This document shows positions 16,313 to 25,895 of a stretch of 64,000 nucleotides of DNA, piece after piece; position 1 is the first letter of the stretch; each line of letters begins with the position of its first letter. The position numbers and the translations under genes are program-made. The notes under the pieces were generated by a model. That model did not search any database. It was not told the DNA's origin and was given only the letters and a program-made list of their open reading frames with translations. This stretch comes from a virus, in IMG/VR virus record IMGVR_UViG_3300011113_000675, positions 1 to 64,000 of that record; one strand, given 5' to 3'.

Positions 16313-19300
16313 TTATAATAGTGGTATATTCCATTTATTTGATAAGAACGTTTGAATGTTTTGAAGTTCCGCTGGGGATAAAGCTCTACTGTAAGCTAAA
16401 ACATCGAACAAGAAACCATTGTAGAAGAATTGTGCAACTCCTGATGCTGCTGAGGTGTAAGAAACACCCAAGAATACATAATCAATTAATAAGTTTGTTA
16501 ATGTTCCTATGTTAGTTATGTATGTTAAAGTTTGCCCTGAACCATCAATATAGAACTTCAATCTATCTTGATTTGTAACACCAGTTCCACTGAATACATA
16601 AGATATGATGTGAGGATTTGTATTGACAACACCTCCTGTTGCAAATCCACCGCCTACAGCAATATTGTATGTTGAAGCACTTTGTCTTATGTAAGATGCA
16701 TCCAATCCTGTATTTCCATCCGAGCCACCCTGAATGTATTGTGCGGTTTTAGTAGAATTCAAAGACCTAACAACCATAATAATCGTTTGACCTGATTTTG
16801 ATGATAAGTCAACAAGAGGGTTCACACTTAATCCATCTGAAGTTCCATTAAACCAAACACCACCAAGTCCATTTTGTTGATTACTCCACCATTCAGGAGA
16901 AGGACCAGCACCTCCACCAATCGGGTTAGCGTTGTGAGCAGATGCTGAGGAGTCCTCCCATTGTGTAAATGTAGAACCACTCGTTGCGTTAGGGTTAAAT
17001 TGGTCTCCTGTCTGACCCTGATAATAAATTTCAAGAGTTGGGTCACTCGGAACAACCGCTTGAGTTGGTGTTGGTGTTTGTGATGCGGTTATTGACGGGG
17101 TGTTAGTTTGTGTTGTAGTATTAGTTGGTGTCTGTGTTACTGTTGGCGTCTGTGTCACCGTCGGTGTGGTTGTTGGAGATGGTGCTATGGTTGGTGTTGC
17201 GGTTGGCGTTTCAGTATTTGTAGGTGTTGGAGTTTGTGTTGGACATTCTCCAGTTGCAGTTGCTTGAGCTTGACCCAAACCATTGTCACTTATAGTATAA
17301 ACAGTTCCTCCACTTGTTGCTTGGAAGTAGAATGTAGTGGCAACTGATGATGTTAACGTTTGAAGTTCAGCAATTGTATATGGGTCAGTTCCTTCAGGGT
17401 TCTGATATATTAATTCACCAATATCAATAGTTCCTTGAACATAAATCGTTGTAATCGATGAACTTCCATAACAAACAGCGTATGGGTTAGTTGATACATT
17501 ATATAGTGCGCCATCTAATGGATCGGTTGTGGTTGGAGTTGGTGTTAATGTAGATGTCGGAGTTTGTGTTGGGGTTTCAGTATTTGTTGGAGTTGGAGTA
17601 TGAGTACTTGTTTCCGTCATTGTAGGGGTTTGGGTTGGGGTTTCAGTGTTAGTTGGAGTTGGAGTCTGAGTACTTGTTTCCGTCATTGTAGGAGTATTAG
17701 ACGGAGTTGTGGTTGGAGTACTAGTTGGTGTTGGAGTTGGTAAAATAGTAATTTCTACATCACAAGCAATCAGAGTCGTTGCTGAAGGTGTTGGTGTTGA
17801 TGTCACCGTCGGCGTCTGAGTTGGTGTTTCAGTATTTGACGGTGTTACAGTTTGTGTTGGAGTTTCAGTCGGTGTAGGAGTTTCTGTCTCTGTAGGAGTC
17901 ACTGTACTAGTTGGAGTTTCTGTTGGTGTAGGAGTAGGTGTTTCTGTCTCAGTATTGCTTGGAGTTTGAGTTGGCGTAGGAGTTTCTGTCTCTGTAGGGG
18001 TTTCAGTATTAGTTGGAGTTTGACTAGGGGTTTCTGTCGGAGTCACAGTCGGAGTTTCTGAAGCTGTTTGAGTTGGAGTTTCAGTCGGGGTGATTGTAGG
18101 AGTTTCTGTTGGGGTTACAGTATTTGTAGGTGTTTCAGTATTCGTAGGAGTGGAGGTGGGGGTTGGAGTTTCAGTTTCAGTAGGAGTATTTGTTGGGGTT
18201 TCAGTATTAGTTGGAGTTTGAGTAGGAGTTTCTGTCGGAGTAGGCGTCTGAGTTTCAGTCGCAGTAGGAGTTAATCCCGCGGTTGCGGTTGTACTTGGTG
18301 TTGCAGTCTGAGTTGGTGTTTCAGTAGGTGTGTTAGTTGGAGTCTCTGTATTAGTTGGTGTTTGTGTCGGCGTAGACGTTTCAGTCTCAGTTGGAGTCTG
18401 AGTAGGTGTTTCAGTGTTAGTTGGTGTTTGTGTTGGTGTAGGAGTTTCTGTTTCAGTAGGAGTCTGAGTCGGAGTTTCTGTAGGTGTGTTTGTAGGAGTT
18501 TCTGTTACAGTTTGAGTTGGAGTTTCAGTGTTAGTTGGTGTTTGTGTTGGTGTAGGAGTTTCTGTCTCAGTTGGAGTTAGAGTTGGAGTTTCGGTGTTAG
18601 TTGGTGTTTGTGTTGGCGTAGGAGTTTCGGTGTTAGTTGGTGTTTGTGTTGGCGTAGGAGTTTCTGTCTCAGTTGGAGTCACAGTCGGCGTTGAAGTTTC
18701 AGTTTCGGTAGGGGTATTTGTTGGAGTTAGTGTATTGGTTGGAGTAATAGTTGGTGTTTGAGTCGGAGTTTCAGTATTAGTCGGAGTTGGAGTCGCACTT
18801 GGAAGAATTACGAAACAATCAGGGCATTTAGGGTTCAGTAACTTATACCTTTCTTTCAATAATTTGAAGTTATGCCAAACTTGAGATGCATTTAAAGGTT
18901 CAACATACATTCTAAATGCACTGACATCACCTATCATACTACCACCAAAGTATTCTTCTAACTTTATATGAGTGGTTAATCCTGAATAAATTGTATTATC
19001 TAAATCGTGAGTAGTCAAACATTCTGGATCTTGTTGATAAGTGATTTCACTAATAGATTCAGGGCACCCCCCTGAGAATGTCAAGTTGTCTTTGAGACCT
19101 TGAGTACCCCCCCCTAAAGAAATATTATATCCGACACCAATTTGTTTTTCTCTTTCGACATTCAATAACCTTGGGATAATCTCCTCAAAGTTTTCGGCAA
19201 TCATAAACAATTTTCCGTTTACGAATATTTTGAGAGTCCCCAATCTATATTTCTTTTCCTCAGTCCAATTATCGTTGAATGTTACAATTTCCGTTGTTGC

Positions 19301-20662
19301 TGGATCATAAGGTAACTCATGAGTTAATGGTGGTTCAATTAAACTGACACTATTATGTGCTGGTGTTGCGGTATAAATTGTATCAACAAGAAGTCCCAAT
19401 CCCCCTTTTTCATAAAGGTCACATGTATCTAACCACTGGTTTCTTTGGAATACAGCATCAATTTGAACCCAATGTTCCAACTGTATATACGGAGTATTTT
19501 TACATTCATCAAAAATACCACGTGTCGAACACCATTCTGTTACTGAGGTTCCTGTGTGATAAGTCAATCCTGTTTGGCAAGTTCCTGTTGTTTCACAACC
19601 TCCAGTTATTGTATAGGTTTTGATACATAATCTCGGATTACCATTGTCACCACTCAGTCGTAATGAAAGTCCATTTGACACCCCATCATATAGCGGGTCT
19701 TTTTCGGGATATTCGGCCTTCACAGTGCAATTACAAGGACATCCACAATTACAATTTGTTGAAGTACCTCCTGATATTTGATAAACCTCTAAACAAGTCG
19801 AAGCGGTGTTGGCAGAACTAGCACACCCACAAGTATGCATACAAGTTAATCCTGATGTTACTCTTGTATATCCTGTATCTTGTTTAGGTGACCCGTCGGC
19901 ATAATGGTAAAATTTGTTTTCCGCTCTCGACCCCATATAAAAGAACGTACCTTTATTATTAGGGTATCGATTGTTCAGTCCGACATTTGTATCTCCTGAC
20001 CAACGGTATCTTAACATGAACTCAGCCGTCCATCCTAATGGAACTCTTTGGGGGAACACTTGGTAATCATATCCAGGTATTTTGTAAAACCCTTGAAAAA
20101 ATCCTCCATTCAATCTTGCAAAATATCCAACAGGGTCTCCATCAGTTGTATAATTCAAATCGTAACTATATGAATCATCATTCCAAAGCCGGTTTTGTGT
20201 TGTAGTAAATCCTGTGATAGGGTGGAGTTTCATTCTCCTATCATATTTGTATCTACTATATTTGTCTGAATTATTTGTGTAAAGTCCTGTGGTTATTTGT
20301 ATTGTTTCCCCTGACATTTCTTTAACCAAACCATTATCAATACCTGTCAAACCAACATCACAAAGGTCTGTTACTTTAGGACAAAAGTTGGGGTCAATAT
20401 ATTCAGGGTTCCAATAATTTTCAGAAACTATGACATCATTATCAAATGTACAACCTGATTGACATAAAGTGGTTGCTGAATTATTGATGTCAAATTTAAA
20501 TGGCATTCTATTCCCATCATCTTCACCTATTAATAGTGGTGAAAAAATTACCTCTTGGTCATAGTCCTTCTCATCTGAAGCTAAACAGATATCGGTAATT
20601 TCGTTGACAGGTTTAATACCCCAACGTCTAAAATTATACTGATTAATATTTTGATATGCCAT
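16313..20662 (-). CDS. giant multidomain adhesin/tail fibre protein with long Pro/Thr linkers
   Basis: 1449 residues, by far the longest gene. Residues 1 to about 620 are a Cys-containing structural region ending in a LamG-like sequence ([20 protein letters not shown], then [21 protein letters not shown]). A linker of ETPTxTPTxT units covers about 625-955. Short folded inserts with further linkers occupy about 957-1205. The last 240 residues are a second LamG-like domain ([46 protein letters not shown]). The layout fits a stalked carbohydrate-binding fibre. The linker DNA is a degenerate short repeat on which antisense frames stay open by chance. There is no signal peptide. Confidence 0.85.
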   Translation of the reverse strand: MAYQNINQYNFRRWGIKPVNEITDICLASDEKDYDQEVIFSPLLIGEDDGNRMPFKFDINNSATTLCQSGCTFDNDVIVSENYWNPEYIDPNFCPKVTDLCDVGLTGIDNGLVKEMSGETIQITTGLYTNNSDKYSRYKYDRRMKLHPITGFTTTQNRLWNDDSYSYDLNYTTDGDPVGYFARLNGGFFQGFYKIPGYDYQVFPQRVPLGWTAEFMLRYRWSGDTNVGLNNRYPNNKGTFFYMGSRAENKFYHYADGSPKQDTGYTRVTSGLTCMHTCGCASSANTASTCLEVYQISGGTSTNCNCGCPCNCTVKAEYPEKDPLYDGVSNGLSLRLSGDNGNPRLCIKTYTITGGCETTGTCQTGLTYHTGTSVTEWCSTRGIFDECKNTPYIQLEHWVQIDAVFQRNQWLDTCDLYEKGGLGLLVDTIYTATPAHNSVSLIEPPLTHELPYDPATTEIVTFNDNWTEEKKYRLGTLKIFVNGKLFMIAENFEEIIPRLLNVEREKQIGVGYNISLGGGTQGLKDNLTFSGGCPESISEITYQQDPECLTTHDLDNTIYSGLTTHIKLEEYFGGSMIGDVSAFRMYVEPLNASQVWHNFKLLKERYKLLNPKCPDCFVILPSATPTPTNTETPTQTPTITPTNTLTPTNTPTETETSTPTVTPTETETPTPTQTPTNTETPTPTQTPTNTETPTLTPTETETPTPTQTPTNTETPTQTVTETPTNTPTETPTQTPTETETPTPTQTPTNTETPTQTPTETETSTPTQTPTNTETPTNTPTETPTQTATPSTTATAGLTPTATETQTPTPTETPTQTPTNTETPTNTPTETETPTPTSTPTNTETPTNTVTPTETPTITPTETPTQTASETPTVTPTETPSQTPTNTETPTETETPTPTQTPSNTETETPTPTPTETPTSTVTPTETETPTPTETPTQTVTPSNTETPTQTPTVTSTPTPSATTLIACDVEITILPTPTPTSTPTTTPSNTPTMTETSTQTPTPTNTETPTQTPTMTETSTHTPTPTNTETPTQTPTSTLTPTPTTTDPLDGALYNVSTNPYAVCYGSSSITTIYVQGTIDIGELIYQNPEGTDPYTIAELQTLTSSVATTFYFQATSGGTVYTISDNGLGQAQATATGECPTQTPTPTNTETPTATPTIAPSPTTTPTVTQTPTVTQTPTNTTTQTNTPSITASQTPTPTQAVVPSDPTLEIYYQGQTGDQFNPNATSGSTFTQWEDSSASAHNANPIGGGAGPSPEWWSNQQNGLGGVWFNGTSDGLSVNPLVDLSSKSGQTIIMVVRSLNSTKTAQYIQGGSDGNTGLDASYIRQSASTYNIAVGGGFATGGVVNTNPHIISYVFSGTGVTNQDRLKFYIDGSGQTLTYITNIGTLTNLLIDYVFLGVSYTSAASGVAQFFYNGFLFDVLAYSRALSPAELQNIQTFLSNKWNIPLL
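17045..18790. repeat. degenerate short repeats encoding Pro/Thr linkers
   Basis: A long run of GTnGGnGTnTCnGT-like units (read on the plus strand) encodes the ETPTxTPTxT linkers of the giant adhesin, with two interruptions. Units differ at synonymous positions, so this is a protein-level repeat with drifting DNA, but it could still support unequal recombination and length variation. Confidence 0.85.
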
Positions 20663-20670
20663 AAACTAAT

Positions 20671-20678
20671 GATAAATA
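20671..20678 (-). promoter_or_regulatory. TATTTATC late-promoter-like box
   Basis: The coding strand reads TATTTATC, 8 bases before the adhesin ATG at 20662. It faces away from the plus-strand box at 20692, forming a compact divergent promoter pair. Confidence 0.5.
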
Positions 20679-20691
20679 CCTTATGTCATAG

Positions 20692-20699
20692 TATTTATA
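20692..20699 (+). promoter_or_regulatory. TATTTATA late-promoter-like box
   Basis: Perfect TATTTATA, 15 bases before the ATG at 20715; the rightward half of the divergent pair at 20663-20714. Confidence 0.5.
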
Positions 20700-20714
20700 G
20701 ATAAAAAATAAGCT

Positions 20715-21536
20715 ATGATTCCTGTAGATACTGAATTTTTTTCATCACCATATTATTTCTTGATGAGAGACAAGGGAAATAAGTATTCGTTATATTTCTC
20801 TGTTGAGAATACTTTGACTGAAGCGCGTAAAAAAGATGAGGTTATTCACTTCTCAAAAGAAAAGGGTGAAAAAGTAAAAAAACATTTGAAAAAAGTTGCG
20901 AAAGAAAAGAAAATCAAAGACACAAAAACTTTGAAGACAGATTTAGAGGAATTAGTAAATTCTGATGGAAGTATGGCAAATTCCAAAATTCCGATTTTGG
21001 ACCCGAGATTACATCCGAGAAAAACTATGGACCAAACGGTTTCATCAGCTAGTATTACAAATGACCCTATTTCTCGTGGTTACAGAACATACTATGGAGA
21101 AAGTGAGGTCAAAGAAATTGATATGTCAGGTGCTTTTGGATACGAGGAAACTGAAGATTTGGATGGTAAAGAAACCTTTAAATTTTTGGTTAAAGATATG
21201 GGTATGGAGCCTGATGAAGCAAAAGAACGAACAAAACAACAAGGAAAAGACCCATCAGGTAAAAAAGATAAAAAATCAAAATATTATAAAGATCCGAATT
21301 TCATAACACGAGCAACTTTATCTGAAATTCAAAAACAGAAGGCAATAAAGGTTGTTGAAGATATGTTGGCCAAGAAAAAAGATTCGAATTCAGCTGACGT
21401 AGGAAAAAAAGATGCCCCGAAAGATTTGGAGAAATTATCACCAGTGTTAAAAAAAAATCTTCAGTCTCTAATGAAACAAGCGGAGAAACACGGGTTTTCA
21501 AAAAAAGACTTAATAAAATTAATTCAAGGTGAATAA
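20715..21536 (+). CDS. Lys-rich hypothetical protein, probably virion-associated
   Basis: 273 residues, rich in Lys and Asp/Glu and mostly helical in appearance. It has a distinctive middle segment (SKIPILDPRLHPRKTMDQTV, YRTYYGESEVKEIDMSGAFG) and a C-terminal helix ending in GFSKKDLIKLIQGE. I recognise no family. It heads a rightward run of small genes and shares a divergent promoter region with the giant adhesin, which suggests late expression and a structural or internal role. Confidence 0.65.
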   Translation: MIPVDTEFFSSPYYFLMRDKGNKYSLYFSVENTLTEARKKDEVIHFSKEKGEKVKKHLKKVAKEKKIKDTKTLKTDLEELVNSDGSMANSKIPILDPRLHPRKTMDQTVSSASITNDPISRGYRTYYGESEVKEIDMSGAFGYEETEDLDGKETFKFLVKDMGMEPDEAKERTKQQGKDPSGKKDKKSKYYKDPNFITRATLSEIQKQKAIKVVEDMLAKKKDSNSADVGKKDAPKDLEKLSPVLKKNLQSLMKQAEKHGFSKKDLIKLIQGE

Positions 21537-22005
21537 CGATTTATATAATTCGGCAAAAGGGGAAATTGAATTTCCATCGAATATGAGGGACCATATGAAA
21601 AAATGTTTCCACATGGTAAAAGGTGCCGACGAAAATACTGAAGGGTTTAACCGTAATAAAGAATTACAAGATAAAAATTTCATAGAGTACAAACAATTAA
21701 AAAGAATCAAAAACTTTTTTGACAATTTCATAGGTAATCATAAGGAACCTTCATTCATTTTGAATGGTGGTGTTGAAATGAAAAATTGGGTTAATAATGA
21801 GTTGAGGAAAATGAGGGATTACACCAAAATGACCAAAACAAATAAAATGGATGCAGGAATGATGAATCAATTTATCAAACCTCATGAGAAAAAAGATTTT
21901 ACGAATGTAAGACCATCACAACAACATGCAAATACCTTCAACAAATATGACTCCGCCGTAACTGAAAGTCTTAAAAGAATAAACGAAATAATGAAACAAT
22001 TATAA
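21529..22005 (+). CDS. hypothetical protein (GTG start)
   Basis: 158 residues, basic, with long helices (KCFHMVKGADENTEGFNRNK, NWVNNELRKMRDYTKMTK). It uses a GTG start within the last codons of the previous gene (8-base overlap), so the two are translationally coupled. An alternative start is the ATG at the methionine of SNMRDHMKK, but the overlap and conserved-looking N-terminus favour GTG. No family is recognised. Gene order suggests a virion or assembly role. Confidence 0.6.
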   Translation: MNNDLYNSAKGEIEFPSNMRDHMKKCFHMVKGADENTEGFNRNKELQDKNFIEYKQLKRIKNFFDNFIGNHKEPSFILNGGVEMKNWVNNELRKMRDYTKMTKTNKMDAGMMNQFIKPHEKKDFTNVRPSQQHANTFNKYDSAVTESLKRINEIMKQL

Positions 22006-22006
22006 T

Positions 22007-22300
22007 ATGGCAAACGAAATAGCAATCGACTTATCTCAGGACATCCCGAATGCCTTGACCGCAATTGGTGATGCGGAAAGAGCAAAACTAATTCCCAAAA
22101 ATGATTTCAACGCAGTTGGTAACGAATACTCTGTTGTTAACCGAGACGCAGTAGCGGATGGTGATTCTATGGGTAGAGGTACAGGAGCGTTTTTGGATGT
22201 TTATAACGTAAACGCAGGAACCATTACTGACGTTGTTGAAAGAAAAAATGAAATAAAAATTAACAAATTTAATTCATCAAAACCTTATCCTAACTTTTAA
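22007..22300 (+). CDS. small hypothetical protein
   Basis: 97 residues starting one base after the preceding stop. The first half reads as a conserved-looking block (MANEIAIDLSQDIPNALTAI, GDAERAKLIPKNDFNAVGNE), followed by a Gly/Asp-rich segment and a basic tail. No domain is recognised. Its stop codon overlaps the start of the WYL-like gene by one base, placing it firmly inside this co-translated group. Confidence 0.6.
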   Translation: MANEIAIDLSQDIPNALTAIGDAERAKLIPKNDFNAVGNEYSVVNRDAVADGDSMGRGTGAFLDVYNVNAGTITDVVERKNEIKINKFNSSKPYPNF

Positions 22301-22680
22301 TGAAATTACAAAACACACTTAAAGGTTTAATTTGTGAAATCGCTTCTGTCGATAGTGTTGTTAACGCAATCAAAAACAAACAGAAAGTGGTTATCTATTA
22401 TGATGGTGATGAGCCAGGTGGTAGAGGATTAAGAGAAGTTGAACCTGTGTGTTTAGGTACGAGTAAAGCGGGAAACAAAGTATTAAGAGCGTGGGATGAA
22501 GAAGGTTCATCTCACACAGCCTACAAAGGAGAACAACCTCTTCCGGGATGGAGACTTTTTAGATTAGATAAAATTCTATCCCTAAAACCGACAGGAGAAA
22601 ATTTTACAGAAATGAAACCAAATTTCAATCCAAATGGTGACAAAAGTATGACTTCGATTATTATTATAGCAAAATTCTAA
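22300..22680 (+). CDS. WYL-like domain protein
   Basis: 126 residues resembling a stand-alone WYL domain, a ligand-sensing SH3-like fold usually attached to transcription regulators: AIKNKQKVVIYYDGDEPGG, then LREVEPVCLGTSKAGNKVLR, and the terminal WRLFRLDKILSLKPTGENF. No helix-turn-helix is present, so DNA binding would need a partner. The first 13 residues (MKLQNTLKGLICE, then IAS) look like the capsid-targeting peptides described in the findings, so packaging into the head is possible. Overlaps its neighbour by one base. Confidence 0.65.
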   Translation: MKLQNTLKGLICEIASVDSVVNAIKNKQKVVIYYDGDEPGGRGLREVEPVCLGTSKAGNKVLRAWDEEGSSHTAYKGEQPLPGWRLFRLDKILSLKPTGENFTEMKPNFNPNGDKSMTSIIIIAKF

Positions 22681-22682
22681 TT

Positions 22683-23306
22683 ATGGACCAATTAATGCAA
22701 AAACTTATGATATCAAAAGCCATCATGGATAAGACTGATGGTATCAAAAGAATTGATAACAGAGAAATGAATTCACCTTCAAATATGGTGGAAACATTCA
22801 ATATGCCACAAGCAAAATACAATATACCTCAAGAATTCTTACAGGAACAACCTCAGATGCCCCAAATGAATCAACCGTATTTGTCATCTATCCCAAGAGA
22901 AAACACAAAACCAGTCGGAGTACCTACTGTAGATGCAATCAAAAACTCTAAACTTCCTGATGAGATTAAAAAACTAATGATGGAACATCCCATATCTCAA
23001 CCACAACAACCAACTGCAACTTTGTCTAATGATTTAGTTGAGAGGGCATCGAGATTGATGAAAGAAAATCCAAGTGGATATGTTCCTGAATCAGCAAAGC
23101 CGAAACAACAAGTACAGTCGACTCAACCTACAGGAAATATTGACTACAAAATATTACAGAAGATGATTAACGAAGCGGTCAACAACGCTTTGAAAGATAA
23201 TGGATTGTTGATGGAATCATCAGAAAAAACAAATGAACTTTTTAGTTTTAAAGTAGGTAAACATATTTTTGAAGGTAAAGTAACTAAGATTAAAAAGTTA
23301 TCCTAA
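22683..23306 (+). CDS. Pro/Gln-rich hypothetical protein
   Basis: 207 residues, low complexity in the middle (Pro-, Gln- and Met-rich around residues 35-145), with a short C-terminal folded part (NELFSFKVGKHIFEGKVTKI) that looks like a small beta element. A helix DYKILQKMINEAVNNALKDN precedes it and may oligomerise. It is the last gene before a 53-base gap with promoter-like sequence. Function unknown; a virion or scaffold-like role is possible. Confidence 0.6.
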   Translation: MDQLMQKLMISKAIMDKTDGIKRIDNREMNSPSNMVETFNMPQAKYNIPQEFLQEQPQMPQMNQPYLSSIPRENTKPVGVPTVDAIKNSKLPDEIKKLMMEHPISQPQQPTATLSNDLVERASRLMKENPSGYVPESAKPKQQVQSTQPTGNIDYKILQKMINEAVNNALKDNGLLMESSEKTNELFSFKVGKHIFEGKVTKIKKLS

Positions 23307-23319
23307 CCACTTTTCTTAT

Positions 23320-23351
23320 TTGACATAAAAACTTATACTTTAGAGTATATT
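23320..23351 (+). promoter_or_regulatory. possible promoter of the glycan cassette
   Basis: TTGACA at 23320-23325 and TATATT at 23346-23351 stand 20 bases apart, 8 bases before the ATG at 23360. The -35 is perfect but the spacing is long for sigma70, so the exact -10 is uncertain. It is the only clear promoter candidate at the head of the rightward sugar-gene run. Confidence 0.4.
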
Positions 23352-23359
23352 GTAAATTT

Positions 23360-24580
23360 ATGTCAAAAATTAAAGTTTTAGTTGTTCCTTCTGACCGTTC
23401 AGGCGTTGGTAAATTCCGTTCAGTCGACCCACACATTTTTCTTCAAAATCAATATCCCGATGAGTTTCACGTAGACATCGTCTACGAACCATCATATGAG
23501 GATATGAGTTTTTGGAATCAATACCAAATAGTTGCATATCATAGAAGTATCGGTCCCGATTTCGATAAAGCACACCAATTAATCCAAGTATTAAACTCTA
23601 TGGGTGTTGTCACAGTTTGCGACATCGATGATTATTGGATGCCGGGGAAAGAACACCCCATTCACGATATTATCCGAGTTAATAAAATTAACGAAAAAAT
23701 TGTTGCTAACCTTAAAGTTTCCAAATTTGTCACAACAACAACTGAAATATTCGCTGACGAAATTCGTAAATACAACAAAAATGTTATTGTGTTTCCTAAC
23801 GCAATTAATCCAAACGAAGCTCAATTCAAAGAAAAAACTGAAGAGTCAGACAAAGTCAGAGTCGGATGGTTAGGAGGTTCTTCCCACTTACATGACATTC
23901 AATTATTAGATTCAGGTTTTTGTAAACTATTACCTCTTAAAGATAAAGTTCAATATGTATTGTGTGGATTCGATACAAGAGGAACTGTAACTGAAATAAA
24001 CGCACAAACTGGACAACAGACCAAAAGAAACATACTACCATCAGAGACTGTATGGGCGAGATACGAGGAAATTTTCACACAAAATTATAAAATAATTTCT
24101 GAAGGGTACAAAAACCATTTATTGAAATATAGTCAAGAAGAATACCTCGGAGATAAAAATGAATCATACTTGAGAGTTTGGACAAAACCAGTCACGGGGT
24201 ATGCTAAGAACTATTCAAAATTTGACATTTCCTTAGCTCCAATCAAAAACACAATGTTCAATAGAATGAAGTCACAATTAAAAGTGATTGAGGCTGGTTT
24301 TTATAAAAAAGCAATCATTGCATCCAACATAGGTCCTTATACAATTGACCTAAAACATTGTATGGAAAATGGTAATTTTGTAGATGGAAACGCCATCTTA
24401 ATCAATGAAGCAAGAAATCATGCTGATTGGGCAAAGTTCATTGAAAAACTAGTGAAGAATCCAAATCTAATTAAAGATATGGGAGAAAGGTTATATGAAA
24501 CTGTTAAAGACAAGTATGACTTGAATAATGTAACTAATGATAGAAAACAATTTTATATCGATATCGCAAATAAATCATGA
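23360..24580 (+). CDS. GT-B fold glycosyltransferase (GT4-like)
   Basis: 406 residues, similar in outline to GT-B retaining glycosyltransferases: an N-terminal Rossmann-like lobe (KVLVVPSDRSGVGKFRSVDP, VVTVCDIDDYWMPG) and a C-terminal nucleotide-sugar lobe (VRVGWLGGSSHLHD, then FDISLAPIKNTMFNRMKSQL and LKVIEAGFYKKAIIASNIGP, where the Glu would bind the sugar donor). The acceptor and donor are unknown. First gene of the large rightward cassette; its stop overlaps the next start by 4 bases (ATGA). Confidence 0.8.
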   Translation: MSKIKVLVVPSDRSGVGKFRSVDPHIFLQNQYPDEFHVDIVYEPSYEDMSFWNQYQIVAYHRSIGPDFDKAHQLIQVLNSMGVVTVCDIDDYWMPGKEHPIHDIIRVNKINEKIVANLKVSKFVTTTTEIFADEIRKYNKNVIVFPNAINPNEAQFKEKTEESDKVRVGWLGGSSHLHDIQLLDSGFCKLLPLKDKVQYVLCGFDTRGTVTEINAQTGQQTKRNILPSETVWARYEEIFTQNYKIISEGYKNHLLKYSQEEYLGDKNESYLRVWTKPVTGYAKNYSKFDISLAPIKNTMFNRMKSQLKVIEAGFYKKAIIASNIGPYTIDLKHCMENGNFVDGNAILINEARNHADWAKFIEKLVKNPNLIKDMGERLYETVKDKYDLNNVTNDRKQFYIDIANKS

Positions 24581-25278
24581 TAAACATTCCAATTACTAAA
24601 CTTTTATTTTTAGACATAGAAACTGTAGGTGTCCAACCTGACTTCGAGACATTGGAATCTGTGAATCCTGAATTGTCATTCCAATTCAAAAATTATTTTG
24701 ATTGGTTTCAAAAAAGGTTTCCCGAAGATGCAGATAAAGGTCATTCACAAATGTTTGTCAATCGTTCAGCACTTGTACCCGAATTTGCCAAAATCGCATG
24801 TGTAAGTGTTGCCTTTGTTCTTGAAAGTGGTGAAGTCAAAGTACAATCATTCAGTAACGAAAATGAGAAAAATTTGTTACAAGACGTTCAGAAACTCTTA
24901 CGTAGAGTTGGTGAGTTAGGGTTTTTCCTCTGTGGTCACAATGTGAAAGGGTTTGACATTCCAATGCTCGCAAAAAGAATGATTATGAATGGTCTTCTAC
25001 CTCCAAAGATACTTCCAGGTCACGACACAAAACCATGGGAAATCAAAGCACTGGATACAAAAGAACTTTGGCAGTACGGTGGTTATGGATCTATTGCGTC
25101 CTTAGAGTTAATGTGTGTTTGTATGGGAGTTGAATCCTCAAAAAACATGGAAGTCACAGGAAACAAAGTTCATGAAGCTTATTGGACTAAAAAAGATATT
25201 AAAGGGATAATAGAATATTGTGAAAAAGATGTTCTTGTATTGATTGATGTCATAAAAAAAATTACAACACTTACATAA
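24577..25278 (+). CDS. DEDDy 3'-5' exonuclease (PolB-exo-like)
   Basis: 233 residues with the DEDDy exonuclease motifs: LFLDIETVG (Exo I), CGHNVKGFDIPML (Exo II) and IIEYCEKDVLVL (Exo III, Y-x-x-x-D). It resembles the exonuclease-only proteins related to the family B polymerase proofreading domain. It would degrade DNA 3'-5', perhaps trimming replication or recombination intermediates, independently of the proofreading domain of the polymerase at 4978-7767. It is translationally coupled to genes on both sides (4-base and 1-base overlaps). Confidence 0.88.
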   Translation: MINIPITKLLFLDIETVGVQPDFETLESVNPELSFQFKNYFDWFQKRFPEDADKGHSQMFVNRSALVPEFAKIACVSVAFVLESGEVKVQSFSNENEKNLLQDVQKLLRRVGELGFFLCGHNVKGFDIPMLAKRMIMNGLLPPKILPGHDTKPWEIKALDTKELWQYGGYGSIASLELMCVCMGVESSKNMEVTGNKVHEAYWTKKDIKGIIEYCEKDVLVLIDVIKKITTLT

Positions 25279-25895
25279 TGGAAAACTCAAAAGAAAATTC
25301 AGAACAGGATATTTGGAAACAAATACAAGAAACATTCAACCAAATCAAGCAAGAAGCCGGGGTCGAACCTGACGAAGATTATATGAAAGAATTGGAGGAT
25401 CTTTTAGGGATGTCTGTTGATGAAATGAATGAAACCCACATGATAATGATGAAAACAAAATCATTACGTGTAGAATTAGTTCATGAAGATGCGAAAGTTC
25501 CATCATACGCATATCCATCAGATTCAGGGTTCGATTTACGTTCAACTGTAGAAATAAACATACCTCCATTCGGCCGAGCATTAATTCCAACAGGTATTAA
25601 ACTATCAATTCCTGAAGAATATGAAATTCAAATTAGACCTAAAAGTGGATTGGCGTTAAATCAAGGACTAACAGTGTTGAACACCCCTGGTACAGTCGAC
25701 TCAGGATATGTGGGAGAAATTAAAGTTATAGTTTTCAACACCAATAATACAACAGTCACCGTGTCCAAGGGGATGAAAATTGCCCAAGCAGTTTTATGTC
25801 CTGTAATCTGTGGAAAATATGTTTCAATAGAACTAATGGATAAAGTTGGAAATAAAGATAGAATGGATAACGGATTTGGGAGTACAGGATTATGA
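25278..25895 (+). CDS. dut: dUTPase with N-terminal extension
   Basis: 205 residues. Residues 60-205 carry all five trimeric dUTPase motifs: SDSGFDLR (81-88), RPKSGLA (120-126), NTPGTVDSGYVGEI (135-148, catalytic D141), IAQAVLCPV (168-176) and NGFGSTG (198-204). It hydrolyses dUTP to dUMP, keeping uracil out of phage DNA. A 58-residue acidic, helical N-terminal extension, not part of the normal enzyme, could be an oligomerisation or partner-binding tail. The internal methionines at 56-58 mark where a typical dUTPase would start. Confidence 0.95.
   Translation: MENSKENSEQDIWKQIQETFNQIKQEAGVEPDEDYMKELEDLLGMSVDEMNETHMIMMKTKSLRVELVHEDAKVPSYAYPSDSGFDLRSTVEINIPPFGRALIPTGIKLSIPEEYEIQIRPKSGLALNQGLTVLNTPGTVDSGYVGEIKVIVFNTNNTTVTVSKGMKIAQAVLCPVICGKYVSIELMDKVGNKDRMDNGFGSTGL

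Noticed and set aside
13130-18790. Periodic short repeats considered as a CRISPR array
   Set aside because: Units are short, degenerate, lack unique spacers of constant length, and are in frame as Thr/Pro codons.
16828-19623. Open frames antisense to the giant adhesin, such as Val/Gly- and Cys/Trp/Ser-rich frames around 17852-18761
   Set aside because: They are products of the repetitive Pro/Thr-encoding DNA, which has no stop codons in several frames. Their composition is unlike any gene here.
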